A DNA stretch of 64,000 nucleotides from assembly GCF_011420305.2 (NCBI RefSeq), contig NZ_CP061769.1, forward strand, positions 1,723,001 to 1,787,000, given 5' to 3'. This document shows, one piece after another, positions 30,954-40,264 of this stretch. This DNA is from Nocardioides ochotonae. GTDB taxonomy: Bacteria; Actinomycetota; Actinomycetes; Propionibacteriales; Nocardioidaceae. Below the pieces are notes generated by a model. It made no database searches and had not been told where the DNA came from. It saw only the letters and a list, made by a program, of their open reading frames with translations. The number at the start of each line of letters is the position of its first letter. Positions within the stretch are counted from its first letter, which is position 1. Both the position numbers and the translations under genes were made by a program.

Positions 30954-31645
30954 TGCTCGAGTGGCTGCTCACCGGTGAGATCGCGGTCGGCGGCGGCTAC
31001 CTCTCCGTCCCCGAGGTCGTCGGCAACGTCTTCGGCCTGGGTAGCGCGCTGCTGGGCATGCGCCGCCTGGTCTGGGCCTGGCCGGTCGGCCTGCTCGGCA
31101 ACATCCTGCTGTTCACCGTCTTCGTCAGCGGCTCGCTCAGCAACGCCGTCGCGGAGCCGCTGTGGGGCCAGGCCGGTCGCCAGGTGGTGTTCGCGGCGAT
31201 GTCGCTCTACGGCTGGTGGTGCTGGCGCCGCACCCGCGGCGTGGTCCCGGGCGGCGTCGCCGTCGTACCCCGCTGGGCGGGGCGCACCGAGCGCCTCCAG
31301 CTGCTCCTCGCCGCCGTCGTCGGGTACGCCGTGGCGTACGTCGCGCTGCGCGAGCTCGGGTCGTGGGGTCCGGCCACCGAGGCCTGGATCCTCACCGGCT
31401 CACTGCTGGCGACCTGGGGCATGGCCCGCGGCTGGGTCGAGTTCTGGCTGCTCTGGGTCGCCGTCGACGTCGTCGGCGTCACCTCGCTGATCCGCGCCGG
31501 CTACTACCCGACCGCCGGCATGTACCTCTTCTACGGCGCCTTCTGCGTCGCCGGCTTCATCAGCTGGTGGCGCATCGAGCGCAGCTCTCGCACCACCCCG
31601 GTCGCACCCCTCGCCGACCGTGTCCCCGAAGGAGTCATCACATGA
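30953..31645 (+). CDS. ribM: RibM/PnuX-type riboflavin transporter (PnuC family)
   Basis: A 230-residue PnuC-family membrane protein with about seven helices: [95 protein letters not shown] and [18 protein letters not shown]. The Trp-rich [10 protein letters not shown] motif is typical of the family. PnuC proteins carry nicotinamide riboside, but members in actinobacterial riboflavin operons (RibM/PnuX) carry riboflavin. The FMN riboswitch upstream and the position between ribE and ribBA favour riboflavin uptake. It overlaps ribBA by 4 bases. Confidence 0.85.
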   Translation: MLEWLLTGEIAVGGGYLSVPEVVGNVFGLGSALLGMRRLVWAWPVGLLGNILLFTVFVSGSLSNAVAEPLWGQAGRQVVFAAMSLYGWWCWRRTRGVVPGGVAVVPRWAGRTERLQLLLAAVVGYAVAYVALRELGSWGPATEAWILTGSLLATWGMARGWVEFWLLWVAVDVVGVTSLIRAGYYPTAGMYLFYGAFCVAGFISWWRIERSSRTTPVAPLADRVPEGVIT

Positions 31646-32973
31646 GCATGCCGTCCGACCGTCCGCAGCACGGCGGAGTCCGCCTCGACCCCGTCGAGCG
31701 GGCCGTCGCCGACATCGCCGCCGGCAAGGCGGTGGTGGTCGTCGACGACGAGGGCCGCGAGAACGAGGGCGACATCATCTTCGCGGCCAGCAAGGCCACC
31801 CCGGAGCTGATGGCGTTCACGATCCGCCACTCCAGCGGCGTGATCTGCGTGCCGATGCCGGGGGCGATGCTGGACCGTCTCGAGATCCCGCTGATGACCC
31901 CGCACAACAAGGACAAGCTGCGCACGGCGTACACGATCTCGGTCGACGCCCGCGACGGCGTCAGCACCGGGATCTCCGCGGCCGACCGCGCCCACACGGC
32001 CCGGGTGCTGGCCGACTCGGCGACCGAGCCGTGGGAGCTCACCCGCCCCGGCCACGTGTTCCCGCTGCGCTACCGCGACGGCGGCGTGCTGGTGCGCCGC
32101 GGCCACACCGAGGCCGCGGTCGACCTGGCGATGCTCGCCGGGCTGACCCCCGCCGGGGTGCTGGTTGAGGTCGTCAACGACGACGGCACGATGAAGCGCG
32201 CCCCCGAGCTGCGCGAGTTCGCCGACGAGCACGGGCTGGCGATGATCTCCATCGAGGACCTGGTGAAGTACCGCCGCCGCCACGAGAACCACGTCGACCG
32301 GGTCGCCGAGACCCGGCTGCCCACCCGCCACGGCGACTTCACCGCCTACGGCTACCGGATCACCGTGGACGGCTCCGAGCACGTCGCGCTGGTGCACGGC
32401 GACGTCTCCGGGACCGAGCCCGTGCTGACCCGGGTGCACTCCGAGTGCCTCACCGGCGACGTCTTCGGCAGCCGTCGCTGCGACTGCGGGCCCCAGCTCG
32501 ACGAGGCCATGGAGCGCGTCGTCGCGGAGGGCCGCGGCATCATCGTCTACCTGCGCGGCCACGAGGGCCGGGGGATCGGCCTGGTCGCCAAGCTGCAGGC
32601 CTACCAGCTCCAGGACGGCGGCCGCGACACGGTCGACGCCAACCTCGACCTGGGTCTGCCAGCCGACGCGCGGCACTACGGCACCGCCACGCAGATCCTC
32701 AAGGACCTCGGCGTCTCGACGGTCCGGCTGCTCACCAACAACCCCGGCAAGGTCGGTGACCTGGAGGACTACGGGATCGCGGTCGCGGAGCGGGTACCGC
32801 TCACCCCGCACCCCAACGACCACAACCTGGCCTACCTGCTGGCCAAGCGGGACCGGATGGGTCACGTCCTGCCCGACCTGGCCGGGCATGATGTCGCCGG
32901 GCTCGCCGACGCAGCCGGGGCGCCCGTCCTGACCCACGAAGAACCGTCCGACCTGAACGGAGGACCGCGATGA
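31642..32973 (+). CDS. ribBA: Bifunctional 3,4-dihydroxy-2-butanone 4-phosphate synthase / GTP cyclohydrolase II
   Basis: A 443-residue fusion. The N-terminal RibB domain ([54 protein letters not shown]) forms dihydroxybutanone phosphate from ribulose 5-phosphate; the C-terminal RibA domain opens GTP. The zinc ligands lie in [17 protein letters not shown] (C-x10-C-x-C), and the catalytic segment is [11 protein letters not shown]. Key residues of both halves are intact. GAAGGAG precedes the ATG at 31642, which overlaps ribM. Confidence 0.96.
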   Translation: MSMPSDRPQHGGVRLDPVERAVADIAAGKAVVVVDDEGRENEGDIIFAASKATPELMAFTIRHSSGVICVPMPGAMLDRLEIPLMTPHNKDKLRTAYTISVDARDGVSTGISAADRAHTARVLADSATEPWELTRPGHVFPLRYRDGGVLVRRGHTEAAVDLAMLAGLTPAGVLVEVVNDDGTMKRAPELREFADEHGLAMISIEDLVKYRRRHENHVDRVAETRLPTRHGDFTAYGYRITVDGSEHVALVHGDVSGTEPVLTRVHSECLTGDVFGSRRCDCGPQLDEAMERVVAEGRGIIVYLRGHEGRGIGLVAKLQAYQLQDGGRDTVDANLDLGLPADARHYGTATQILKDLGVSTVRLLTNNPGKVGDLEDYGIAVAERVPLTPHPNDHNLAYLLAKRDRMGHVLPDLAGHDVAGLADAAGAPVLTHEEPSDLNGGPR

Positions 32974-33458
32974 GCGGCGCCGGAGCACCCACCCAGCACC
33001 CCGTCGACTGCCACGACCTGCGGGTCGCGGTGGTCGCGGCCACGTGGCACGAGCAGGTCATGGACGGCCTGCTCGCCGGCGCGGAGCGGGCCTTCGCCGA
33101 CTACAAGGTGGAGGCGCCCGTGGTGGTTCGGGTGCCGGGCACCTTCGAGCTGCCCGTCGTGGCCTCGGCGCTCGCCGCCCAGGGGCACGACGCGGTGATC
33201 GCGCTGGGTGTGGTCATCCGCGGCGGCACGCCGCACTTCGAGTACGTCTGCAGCGCGGCCACCGACGGGCTGACCCGGGTCGCGCTCGACCACACGGTCG
33301 CAATCGGCTTCGGCGTGCTCACCTGCGACGACGACCTGCAGGCGCTGGACCGCGCCGGGCTGGCCGGCTCGCGCGAGGACAAGGGCTACGAGGCCACCGC
33401 GGCCGCGCTGCTCACCGCGCAGACCCTCAAGCGGGTCAAGCGCGGCTACGACGCCTGA
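32970..33458 (+). CDS. ribH: 6,7-Dimethyl-8-ribityllumazine synthase
   Basis: A 162-residue lumazine synthase joining the RibBA and RibD products. Motifs: [30 protein letters not shown] (the PGxxELP motif), [16 protein letters not shown] (with the catalytic His) and [12 protein letters not shown]. Length is normal. Its ATG overlaps the ribBA stop by 4 bases, and its last 13 bases overlap the convergent response regulator gene. Confidence 0.96.
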   Translation: MSGAGAPTQHPVDCHDLRVAVVAATWHEQVMDGLLAGAERAFADYKVEAPVVVRVPGTFELPVVASALAAQGHDAVIALGVVIRGGTPHFEYVCSAATDGLTRVALDHTVAIGFGVLTCDDDLQALDRAGLAGSREDKGYEATAAALLTAQTLKRVKRGYDA

Positions 33459-33886
33459 GCGCTCCAGCCCAGGAGCGCGGCGACGTCGCCGGCGAGGGTC
33501 ATCGGGTCGAAGGGCTTCGAGATCACGCCGGCGACGTCCATGCCGTCCCACACCTGGTGGTCGCCGGTCTGCACCTTCGCGGTGAGCAGCACCACCGGGA
33601 GATCGGCGGTCTCGGGCTCCGCGCGCAGGTGCCGGAACGTCGTCGGGCCGTCCATCTCCGGCATCATCACGTCGAGGAGCACGGCGTCGACCGGGTGCTC
33701 CTTCGCCAGGCTCAGGGCCTCGCAGCCGCCGGTGGCGACGACCACTCGCCAGCCGCCGACCATCTCGAGGGCGATCCGGGTGATCTCCCGGATCGAGTCG
33801 TCGTCGTCGACGACGAGCACGCAGGGAATCCCCTGCGGCGCACCACGCGTGTTGATGGCCGTTTCCTCCTTGTGGCGCCGGCGCAT
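33446..33886 (-). CDS. Single-domain response regulator
   Basis: A receiver-only protein of up to 146 residues with no output domain. The receiver has the acidic pocket [13 protein letters not shown], the phospho-acceptor Asp in [15 protein letters not shown], the switch Thr in VVLLTAKV and the Lys in VISKPFDP. The start is uncertain: ATG 33886 is used here, but a strong Shine-Dalgarno AAGGAGG lies 8 bases before an in-frame ATC at 33856, which would give INTRGAPQG as N-terminus. It ends the minus-strand cluster of kinase, decarboxylase homologue and GNAT-like protein and is the likely phosphorelay partner of that kinase. Confidence 0.88.
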   Translation of the reverse strand: MRRRHKEETAINTRGAPQGIPCVLVVDDDDSIREITRIALEMVGGWRVVVATGGCEALSLAKEHPVDAVLLDVMMPEMDGPTTFRHLRAEPETADLPVVLLTAKVQTGDHQVWDGMDVAGVISKPFDPMTLAGDVAALLGWSAQAS

Positions 33887-33897
33887 CCGGCTGCGAC

Positions 33898-33903
33898 ATT
33901 CTA
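33898..33903 (-). promoter_or_regulatory. -10 element TAGAAT for the response regulator gene
   Basis: Read on the minus strand, TAGAAT lies between the GNAT-like gene and the response regulator and ends 11 bases before the ATG. It would allow separate transcription of the regulator. Confidence 0.4.
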
Positions 33904-33935
33904 GCCAGCGCGCCGGGCCACGAGGTGCGGGCAGG

Positions 33936-34520
33936 TCAGCCCAGGAGGTTCGGGCCGGCGCTTCCGCCACCGGTGCAGACCGCGGCGAAGTAGGTCTGCC
34001 GATCGATCGGGTGGACGTCGAGCTCCGTGCGGCTGGCCAGCATCTGCGAGATCGCCGGCCCGAGGCCGAGGACCTCGTCGTTGTAGTGGCACATGTCCCA
34101 CGCGCAGACGGCCCGCTCGGAGATGATCAGCTCGGTCATCACCGCGATCATCGAGGCAAAGACGTGCTGCTGGCGGCGCGCGTGACGCACCAGCGTGAAA
34201 CCGAGGTAGTAGACCGCGTTGCGCTCGGTCTGCTCGGGGTAGTGGTGGGCGAAGTACGCCGGGCTGATCCACGGCACCGTGGCGAGGTCGCGGGTCAGGG
34301 TGGTCATCCCGATCACCTCGTCGTCGGCGTCGAGGGCGAGGTACTTCATCACCCGCGGGTCGTGCATCTCCTCGAGGAACTCATCCTCGTGGAGCACCTG
34401 GCGGGCTGCGGCGCGGGTCTCCAGCTCACCGAAGGTCTCCCGGTAGAGCTTGAAGTAGTTCGCCGAGGTCTCCTCGTCGACGTCGGTCGCGACGATCACG
34501 CGCAGGGACTCAGCGGACAT
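33936..34520 (-). CDS. GNAT-like acyltransferase of unknown substrate
   Basis: A 194-residue protein that I place tentatively in the GNAT fold. A central strand pair (KYLALDADDEVIGMTTLTRD) and a following strand-helix (AVYYLGFTLVRHARRQQHVFASMIAVMTELI) resemble beta4 and the CoA-pyrophosphate-binding beta4-alpha3 unit, though the usual RxxGxG/A loop reads RHARRQQHVF. A His/Cys/Trp-rich stretch (ERAVCAWDMCHYNDEVLGLG) follows. The ATG overlaps the end of the pyruvoyl-decarboxylase homologue by 11 bases, so the two are translated together. A plausible idea is acylation of the amine made by that enzyme, but this is inference only. Confidence 0.55.
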   Translation of the reverse strand: MSAESLRVIVATDVDEETSANYFKLYRETFGELETRAAARQVLHEDEFLEEMHDPRVMKYLALDADDEVIGMTTLTRDLATVPWISPAYFAHHYPEQTERNAVYYLGFTLVRHARRQQHVFASMIAVMTELIISERAVCAWDMCHYNDEVLGLGPAISQMLASRTELDVHPIDRQTYFAAVCTGGGSAGPNLLG

Positions 34521-35049
34521 CGGTGCTCCAGGGGATGGTGGTGTACGCCGCCACCGTGAGCGCGGCGGTGGGACGGTCCACGAAGGTGGCCGAGGTGGTC
34601 AGCGTCTGCACGGGGCCGTAGCCGCCGCCGCGGTTGACCACCATGTCGCCGAGGGTGGCGTGGATCAGGTGCTCCAGCTCGGCCTCGGAGGTGGCGACGT
34701 GCTCGACGAACAGGCCGGCGCCGGTCGCGTCGTCGACGACCCAGCCGATGCCCGCCCAGGCCTCCTGGCCCGGCGCCTCGGCGTACGCCGCGGCGAGCAC
34801 GCAGAACAGCCGGTCGCCGTGGCCGCCGCCGATCGGCTCCGCCTCGACGTCCTCGACCAGGCGGATCTGGCTGCCGGGCGGGATCACCGAGGACAGGACG
34901 ATCAGGTTGCGGTCGGCGATGCCGGCACCGAGCAGAGCGTGGTCGAACGCCGCCAGGCGGGTGCGGCCGAGGCCGACCGCCTTGCGCAACGTGATGTCCA
35001 CGCCGCCGGTGCTCGGAAGGTAGGCCGCCGGTGGAGGGGTGGTGCTCAA
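34510..35049 (-). CDS. Pyruvoyl-dependent arginine decarboxylase homologue
   Basis: A 179-residue member of the PvlArgDC family, which makes agmatine from arginine using a pyruvoyl group formed by self-cleavage. The cleavage motif VLSSVIPPGSQI is present, with Ser53-Ser54 matching the self-processing Ser-Ser pair of the archaeal enzyme; the preceding LAAFDHALLGAGIADRNLI carries the conserved Asn (N48), and Glu116 in GLFVEHVAT matches the catalytic Glu. The start is TTG 35049, overlapping the kinase stop (TTGA) after GGAGAG. All recognisable active-site residues are conserved, so it is probably active, but substrate choice is not proven. Being embedded in a two-component cluster is unusual. 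Confidence 0.8.
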   Translation of the reverse strand: MSTTPPPAAYLPSTGGVDITLRKAVGLGRTRLAAFDHALLGAGIADRNLIVLSSVIPPGSQIRLVEDVEAEPIGGGHGDRLFCVLAAAYAEAPGQEAWAGIGWVVDDATGAGLFVEHVATSEAELEHLIHATLGDMVVNRGGGYGPVQTLTTSATFVDRPTAALTVAAYTTIPWSTDVR

Positions 35050-37592
35050 GAGGGCTCTCCGTTCGTGTGTCGGGTTGCGGCCGCGAGGGCCTGGATCGTG
35101 CCGAGGAGCTCGTGCACGGGTGAGCTGGTGCCGACGCGGCGGTAGGCCAGGACGGGCCCCGTGCGGGGGTCCGGGGTGGCGGCGTCGTCCAGGGCCACCA
35201 GGCCGGCGTCGAGCGGGTGGGCGCCGCCCGCGCGGGACACGGCGGTCCCGATGGCCTCGGGCAGGCGTACCGGGTCGGAGTCGTCGACCGGGTCGAGGAG
35301 CACCGTGAGCGCCGCGGTGGAGGCGCCGGCCCCTCCGTCGAGGACACAGGCGTGCCCGCCGTCCTCGAGGCTCGCGCGGAGCCGGGCGACCGTCACCGGG
35401 TCGCCGCCGAGCAGGGAGATCGTCGGCAGGGTCCGCGGTCCGGGGCGGTTCACGTGCGGGGTGGGCAGGGTGAAGGAGACGGTGGTGCCTGCGCCCACCG
35501 CGCTCTCGGCCCAGATGCGCCCGCCGTGACGCTCGATGATGCCGCGGCTGATGGTGAGCCCGAGCCCGGTGCCGCCCTTCTCCCGTGCGTCGGTGGAGTC
35601 GACCTGCTGGAAGCGCTCGAAGACCGCCTCGAGGCGGTCGGGGGGGATCCCGCGGCCGGTGTCGACGACGCGGAAGGTGACCTCGTCGGTCGAGGGCTCG
35701 GCGCACAGGGTGACGCGACTGCCGGGATCGGAGAACTTGACCGCGTTGCCGATCAGGTTCGTCAGCGCCTGGGCGACCCGGTCGCGGTCGGCGACCACCC
35801 GTCCGGAGGCCTCGCCGATCTCGATGGTCACGCCCACGTCCTGGGCCATGGCCGCGAGCTCGACGGCGGAGGCGGTGATCAGGTCGAGCGCGTCGTGGGT
35901 CGACAGGTCGAGCGGCACGTTCTCGGACTCGATGCGCTCGAGGTCGAGGATGTCGTTGATCAGCCGGGTGAGGCGCTCGGTGCTCTCCAGCGCCACGTTC
36001 GCCATCGACTGCGCCGCGGGCTCCAGGGGGCCGAGCGCGCCGCCCGCGAGCAGGCCGAGCGAGCCGCGGATCGAGGTCAGCGGGGTGCGCAGCTCGTGGC
36101 TGACCACCGAGACGAACTCGTTCTTCATCCGGTCGACCTCGCGGCGCTGCGTCATGTCACGGAAGACCACCACCGCGCCACGGACCACCTCGTCGCCCTC
36201 GCGGTCGTCGTCGCGGTCCACCAGCGGACTGGCGGTGATCTCGACGGGGAAGGTGTGGCCGTCGGCGCGCACGTAGGTGTCGTTCTCGGCCACGGCCACC
36301 TTGCCCTCGCTGATCGCCTCTGCGACGTAGCAGCCGCTCCACGGGTACGCCGCGCCGTCGAGGGCCGGTGCGTGGAAGAGCTGGTGGGCGTCACGGCCGA
36401 GCAGGTCGTCGGGTCGGTAGCCCAGTGCCCGGGCGCCCGAGGGGTTGAGGAAGGTGAGCGCGCCGTGCTCGTCGACGCCGTAGATCCCGTCGCCGACCGA
36501 GGAGACCAGGACCTGGTTCTGCCGCGCCATCCGGCGCAGGTCCGCGGTCTGCTCGCGGACCCGGCGCTCGAGACCGCGGCGCAGCCGGGTGTTGTCGAGG
36601 GTCAGCAGCACCTGGCGCGCGCCGACGGCGAGCATGAGCACGCACCACAAGATCCCTTGGGCCTGGCCGAAGCGGTGCTCCACGGGCTGGACGAGCTGGA
36701 CCACGCCGGCGAGCAGGACCACGGCGTACACGAAGATCACGTCGCGGGCATCGGAGGTCTCCAGGGCACCGGGGTCCGGGGCCCGCTCGACGCGCGGGTA
36801 CCAGGCGGCGAGCCCGATCAGCAGGTATCCGGCGATCCAGCCGAGGTCGAGCGGCGTGCCGAAGGCGAAGGTCCCCTCGACGGTGAGCACGGCGAAGGCC
36901 AGGTCCGACATCGTGTACATGACGAAGCCGGCGGCGATGAGCCCGAACTGGCGGCGGTCCGCGGGGCTGCTGCGCAGGAAGAGCAGCAGCGCGACGGTCG
37001 CGAGCAGCAGGTCCAGGGCCGGGATGACCAGGGTCGGCAGGCCGGCGGGCTCGCCGGCGCTGAGGATCCGCTCGTAGACCATGCCCGACGCCATCACGAG
37101 CACGCCGCCGGTGATCACGATGCAGTCCAGCACCAGGAGGGACCGGTCGATGCCGCGGCGCCGCGGCGTCGGGAAGCCCAGCAGCGCGGCGGTCGACAGC
37201 ACCAGGGCGGTCGCGATCGTCAGGTCGCTCACCGTGCGCTCGGAGACGAACGAGGTCGAGCCGACGAAGGCGGCCCAGGTGTTGCCGAAGGCGGCGGTGA
37301 GCCCGGCCGCGGCGATGAGCAGCCAGGAGCCCTGCCGACGACCGCGGGTGCTCCGGATGCGGGGGACGAAGCTGACCGTGCCCACCAGGGCCGAGGTGAT
37401 CAGGCCGGCCGAGCTCGCGCCCGTACGGACCGACTCCGGCAGACCGGGCAGGAGCAGGGCGCCGAAGGTCGCCGCGAGCAGCACCGCCACGACCACGGCG
37501 ACGCCGAAACGGCGCTGTTCATCGGCGAGCGCCGCCCCGTTGCTCATGGTCGAGAAGGTATCAGTCGATTCCTCCGCAGCCGTTTGATTCAT
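35046..37592 (-). CDS. Multi-pass membrane PAS-histidine kinase with a receiver-like C-terminus
   Basis: An 848-residue sensor kinase. Residues ~30-330 hold about ten hydrophobic segments, followed by a short coiled-coil ([18 protein letters not shown]), a PAS domain (~360-480, [19 protein letters not shown]), HisKA with phospho-acceptor His499 ([11 protein letters not shown]) and HATPase_c with N box (NLIGNAVKF), DTGRGIP and GGTGLGL. The last ~125 residues ([27 protein letters not shown] ...) look like a receiver that has lost its phospho-Asp region, or an unknown domain. ATG 37592 is used; ATG 37547 is an alternative. Its stop overlaps the decarboxylase homologue start, so kinase, enzyme, GNAT-like protein and regulator form one unit. 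The signal is unknown. Confidence 0.88.
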   Translation of the reverse strand: MNQTAAEESTDTFSTMSNGAALADEQRRFGVAVVVAVLLAATFGALLLPGLPESVRTGASSAGLITSALVGTVSFVPRIRSTRGRRQGSWLLIAAAGLTAAFGNTWAAFVGSTSFVSERTVSDLTIATALVLSTAALLGFPTPRRRGIDRSLLVLDCIVITGGVLVMASGMVYERILSAGEPAGLPTLVIPALDLLLATVALLLFLRSSPADRRQFGLIAAGFVMYTMSDLAFAVLTVEGTFAFGTPLDLGWIAGYLLIGLAAWYPRVERAPDPGALETSDARDVIFVYAVVLLAGVVQLVQPVEHRFGQAQGILWCVLMLAVGARQVLLTLDNTRLRRGLERRVREQTADLRRMARQNQVLVSSVGDGIYGVDEHGALTFLNPSGARALGYRPDDLLGRDAHQLFHAPALDGAAYPWSGCYVAEAISEGKVAVAENDTYVRADGHTFPVEITASPLVDRDDDREGDEVVRGAVVVFRDMTQRREVDRMKNEFVSVVSHELRTPLTSIRGSLGLLAGGALGPLEPAAQSMANVALESTERLTRLINDILDLERIESENVPLDLSTHDALDLITASAVELAAMAQDVGVTIEIGEASGRVVADRDRVAQALTNLIGNAVKFSDPGSRVTLCAEPSTDEVTFRVVDTGRGIPPDRLEAVFERFQQVDSTDAREKGGTGLGLTISRGIIERHGGRIWAESAVGAGTTVSFTLPTPHVNRPGPRTLPTISLLGGDPVTVARLRASLEDGGHACVLDGGAGASTAALTVLLDPVDDSDPVRLPEAIGTAVSRAGGAHPLDAGLVALDDAATPDPRTGPVLAYRRVGTSSPVHELLGTIQALAAATRHTNGEPS

Positions 37593-37654
37593 GGCATCGG
37601 GTGCGGGCGGTGACCGGTCGGGATCCCGCTGGTGCTCCCCGCGCGGGCACCACC

Positions 37655-37660
37655 TAGTCT
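37655..37660 (+). promoter_or_regulatory. -10 element TAGTCT, leaderless promoter of hisE
   Basis: TAGTCT ends 8 bases before the GTG of hisE, in the 76-bp gap shared with the divergent kinase gene. No ribosome binding site precedes the GTG. Confidence 0.45.
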
Positions 37661-37668
37661 GGTTGCCC

Positions 37669-37932
37669 GTGAAGACGTTCGACGAGCTCTGGTCCGAGCT
37701 GTCCGAGAAGGCTCGGACCCGCCCTGCAGGATCCGGCACCGTGGCCCAGCTCGACGCCGGGGTCCATGCGATCGGCAAGAAGCTGGTGGAGGAGGCGGCC
37801 GAGTCCTGGATGGCCGCCGAGCACGAGGGCAAGGAGCGGGCGGCCGAGGAGATCAGCCAGCTGCTCTACCACGCCCAGGTGCTCATGCTGGCCTCCGGCC
37901 TCGAGCTCGACGACGTCTACACCCACCTGTAG
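37669..37932 (+). CDS. hisE: Phosphoribosyl-ATP pyrophosphatase
   Basis: An 87-residue MazG-like all-helical hydrolase for histidine step two. [23 protein letters not shown], the Glu-rich metal site [31 protein letters not shown] and [11 protein letters not shown] are typical. GTG 37669 gives the family N-terminus; an upstream GTG/ATG would cover the promoter. hisG follows 10 bases later, the usual actinobacterial hisEG pair away from the rest of the his genes. Confidence 0.95.
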   Translation: MKTFDELWSELSEKARTRPAGSGTVAQLDAGVHAIGKKLVEEAAESWMAAEHEGKERAAEEISQLLYHAQVLMLASGLELDDVYTHL

Positions 37933-37942
37933 AGGACATCCC

Positions 37943-38809
37943 GTGTCACAGCCCGTCTCCCCACCCCTGCTCCGCGTCGCGGTGCCCAACAAGGGCTCGC
38001 TGTCGCAGTCCGCGCAGGAGATCCTGCGCGAGGCCGGCTATCGCCAGCGCGTCGACTCCAAGCAGCTGGCGCTCACCGACGCCGAGAACGGCGTGGAGTT
38101 CTTCTACCTGCGCCCCCGCGACATCGCGCTCTACGTCGGCAAGGGCACCCTCGACGTCGGCATCACCGGCCGTGACCTGCTCCAGGACTCCGGCGCGGAG
38201 GCCGACGAGGTGCTCCCGCTCGGCTTCGGGCGCAGCCGGTTCCGCTTCGCCGGGCCGAGCGGCGTCTTCGGCTCCGTGGCCGACCTCGAGGGCAAGCGCA
38301 TCGCCACGTCGTACGACGGGGTCGTGCGGGCGTTCCTCGACGAGCGCGGCATCAAGGCCGACGTGGTGCGCCTCGACGGCGCCGTCGAGACCAGCATCCA
38401 GCTCGGCGTCGCCGACGCGATCGCCGACGTGGTGGAGACCGGCAGCACGCTGCGCCAGGCCGGGCTCGAGGTCTTCGGCGACACGATCCTGGAGTCCGAG
38501 GCCGTGGTCATCACCCGCGGCGCGGACGTCCCGGCGGGCTACGAGACCTTCAAGCGCCGCATCGACGGCGTCCTCGTGGCGCGCAGCTACGTGATGATGG
38601 ACTACGACATCGACCGCGAGCGCGTCCAGACCGCGGTGGCGCTGACCCCCGGCATCGAGAGCCCGACCGTCTCGCCCCTGCACCGCGAGGGCTGGGTGGC
38701 CGTGCGGGCCATGGTGCCCCGCGCCGGCTCGCAGCGGCTGATGGACCAGCTCTGGGAGATCGGTGCCCGCGGGATCCTGCTGACGGAGATCAATGCCTGC
38801 CGGCTCTGA
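37943..38809 (+). CDS. hisG: ATP phosphoribosyltransferase
   Basis: A 288-residue long-form HisG catalysing the first and feedback-inhibited step of histidine synthesis. The catalytic domains begin RVAVPNKGSLSQSAQEIL; the PRPP motif is DVVETGSTLRQAGLEVF, and the C-terminal ~75 residues (TPGIESPTVSPLHREGWVAVRAMVPR) form the ACT-like regulatory domain that binds histidine. GTG 37943 is the first start after hisE, with AGAGGA upstream. The long form means no HisZ is needed. It overlaps the next gene by 17 bases. Confidence 0.96.
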   Translation: MSQPVSPPLLRVAVPNKGSLSQSAQEILREAGYRQRVDSKQLALTDAENGVEFFYLRPRDIALYVGKGTLDVGITGRDLLQDSGAEADEVLPLGFGRSRFRFAGPSGVFGSVADLEGKRIATSYDGVVRAFLDERGIKADVVRLDGAVETSIQLGVADAIADVVETGSTLRQAGLEVFGDTILESEAVVITRGADVPAGYETFKRRIDGVLVARSYVMMDYDIDRERVQTAVALTPGIESPTVSPLHREGWVAVRAMVPRAGSQRLMDQLWEIGARGILLTEINACRL

Positions 38810-39269
38810 GGCCACCGGCCTCCCCGAGCTCCCGCGGACCTGGCGTCCGTTGGGCCCCCGCCTCGCGGGCATCCTGTTCGGGTCCGCGTTGGCGATCGTC
38901 TGCGTGGTCACCTGGTTCACCTTCGACGCGGAGACCCGGGCGAAGTTCACGGTCTTCCAGATCTCCACGATCCTCTTCCTCGCCGGGCTCGCGGCCGTGG
39001 CGATGAACGCCCTGGTTCGCTCCCGGGTCGTCGGCACCCGCGAGGGCCTGGTGATCATCAACGGCTACAAGCGCCGCGAGGTGGACTGGGCCGAGGTGAT
39101 CGCGGTGCGGCTGCCGCAGGGCGCGCCGTGGGCCACGCTCGACCTCAGCGACGGCACCACGGTGCCGGCCATGGGCATCCAGGGCTCCGATGGCGCCCGC
39201 GCCCACCAGGCCGTGCGCGAGCTGCGCGTGCTGGCCCAGCACTACTCCGGGCCGACCAGCCAGTCCTGA
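38793..39269 (+). CDS. PH-domain (bPH_6-like) membrane protein
   Basis: A 158-residue protein with two membrane helices (LAGILFGSALAIVCVVTWF and ISTILFLAGLAAVAMNALV) followed by a bacterial PH-like domain (SRVVGTREGLVIINGYKRREVDWAEVIAVRLPQGAPWATLDLSDGTTVPAMGI), where GLVIxNxxRRxxVxWxEV is the family pattern. Such a gene is commonly next to hisG in actinobacteria; no function is known. It overlaps hisG by 17 bases and should be translated from the same message. Confidence 0.85.
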   Translation: MPAGSEATGLPELPRTWRPLGPRLAGILFGSALAIVCVVTWFTFDAETRAKFTVFQISTILFLAGLAAVAMNALVRSRVVGTREGLVIINGYKRREVDWAEVIAVRLPQGAPWATLDLSDGTTVPAMGIQGSDGARAHQAVRELRVLAQHYSGPTSQS

Positions 39270-39305
39270 CCGGCCGGTCCTGACCGACCAGTCCTGGCCG
39301 ACCGG
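39252..39305 (+). repeat. Short imperfect tandem repeat at the end of the PH-domain gene
   Basis: Three to four units of the type CCGACCAGTCCTG(A/G) run from the last codons of the PH-domain gene to the convergent epimerase stop. Half-sites can pair (GACCGGCC...GGCCGG-type), so the tract may act as a terminator for one or both genes. Confidence 0.5.
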
Positions 39306-39306
39306 A

Positions 39307-40230
39307 TCAGTCGAGCGCCCGGATGCCCCAGGCGACGCTGAGCTCGTCGGCCGGGCTGCCCGCCGGGCCGAGCTCGACGAGGTCGATCCCGCTGTTGAAG
39401 GCGTCGGCGGGCGCGGTCATCGGCTCCACGGCGATCGAGCGGCGCGCCGTGGCCGGGACGTCGTCGGCGGTGTAGAGCTGGAGCCACGGGTGGCCCTCGT
39501 CGACCCACAGGGCCACGCCGAGGCCGCTGGCGGGGTCGCGCAGCGCCGTCGTGGCGATGCCCTCCGCGTCGCGCTGGAGGTCGGTGAAGGCGTGGTTGAG
39601 GGCGAGGTCGCGCAGCGGCCGGGTCACCCGGAAGTCGTACTCGGTGCCCTCCACGGGCTCGGTGCCCGCGGGCAGCAGCCGCTCGTCGGTGAGCGCGCGC
39701 GTCGCCGCCGGGAGGGTGAGCTCCAGATGGTCCACGGTGCCGCTGCCGACCCGGAGGTAGGGGTGCGCCCCGCTGGCGTACGGCGCGGGCTCGGGGGAGT
39801 GGTTGGTGGCGGTCTGGGTGACCGTGAGCCCATCGGCGGAGAGGTCATAGACGATGCGCAGGTCGACGGTCCACGGGTAGCCGCTCTGGGCCATCAGCCG
39901 GTGCACCAGCGCGACCGACCGGGAGGTGTGCTCCTCCAGGGTCCACGGGGCCCAGCGCGCCAGGCCGTGGGAGGCGTTGTGCCGGCTCGGCTCGGTCAGC
40001 GGCAGCTGGTGCTCACGACCACGGAAGCGGTAGCGCCCGTCGCGGAGCCGGTTCGGCCACGGCACGAGCACCTGACCCCGCCCGCCGCTGGCCATCTCGT
40101 GCTCCCCGAAGCCGTCGACGAGCTCGCGCCCGCCGTAGGTGAGCGAGCGCAGCGCGGCCCCGCCCTCGGTCACCACGGCGTGGTAGCCGCCGGCCGAGAT
40201 CTCGAACTGTTCACCACTGGGAGGAAGCAC
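39307..40230 (-). CDS. Aldose 1-epimerase family protein
   Basis: A 307-residue galactose-mutarotase-fold protein. Substrate-binding and catalytic positions appear in PWPNRLRDGRYRF (Arg), HNASHGLARW (His), ASGAHPYLRVG (catalytic His) and VEPMTAPADAFNSG (catalytic Glu). It probably interconverts anomers of a hexose or hexose phosphate in the cytoplasm; no sugar operon surrounds it. The GTG at 40230 follows TAGGGT by 6 bases on the minus strand and is leaderless. Confidence 0.88.
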   Translation of the reverse strand: MLPPSGEQFEISAGGYHAVVTEGGAALRSLTYGGRELVDGFGEHEMASGGRGQVLVPWPNRLRDGRYRFRGREHQLPLTEPSRHNASHGLARWAPWTLEEHTSRSVALVHRLMAQSGYPWTVDLRIVYDLSADGLTVTQTATNHSPEPAPYASGAHPYLRVGSGTVDHLELTLPAATRALTDERLLPAGTEPVEGTEYDFRVTRPLRDLALNHAFTDLQRDAEGIATTALRDPASGLGVALWVDEGHPWLQLYTADDVPATARRSIAVEPMTAPADAFNSGIDLVELGPAGSPADELSVAWGIRALD

Positions 40231-40264
40231 CCGCCCACCCTAGGACCGCGAGCGCCGATCCGCC

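Noticed and set aside
33446..33458. Frameshift at the ribH / response regulator boundary
   Set aside because: The two genes are convergent and simply overlap by 13 bases at their 3' ends; both proteins are full length.
35217..37613. Long + strand open frame opposite the histidine kinase gene
   Set aside because: No recognisable domain; the minus-strand frame has full PAS, HisKA and HATPase motifs.
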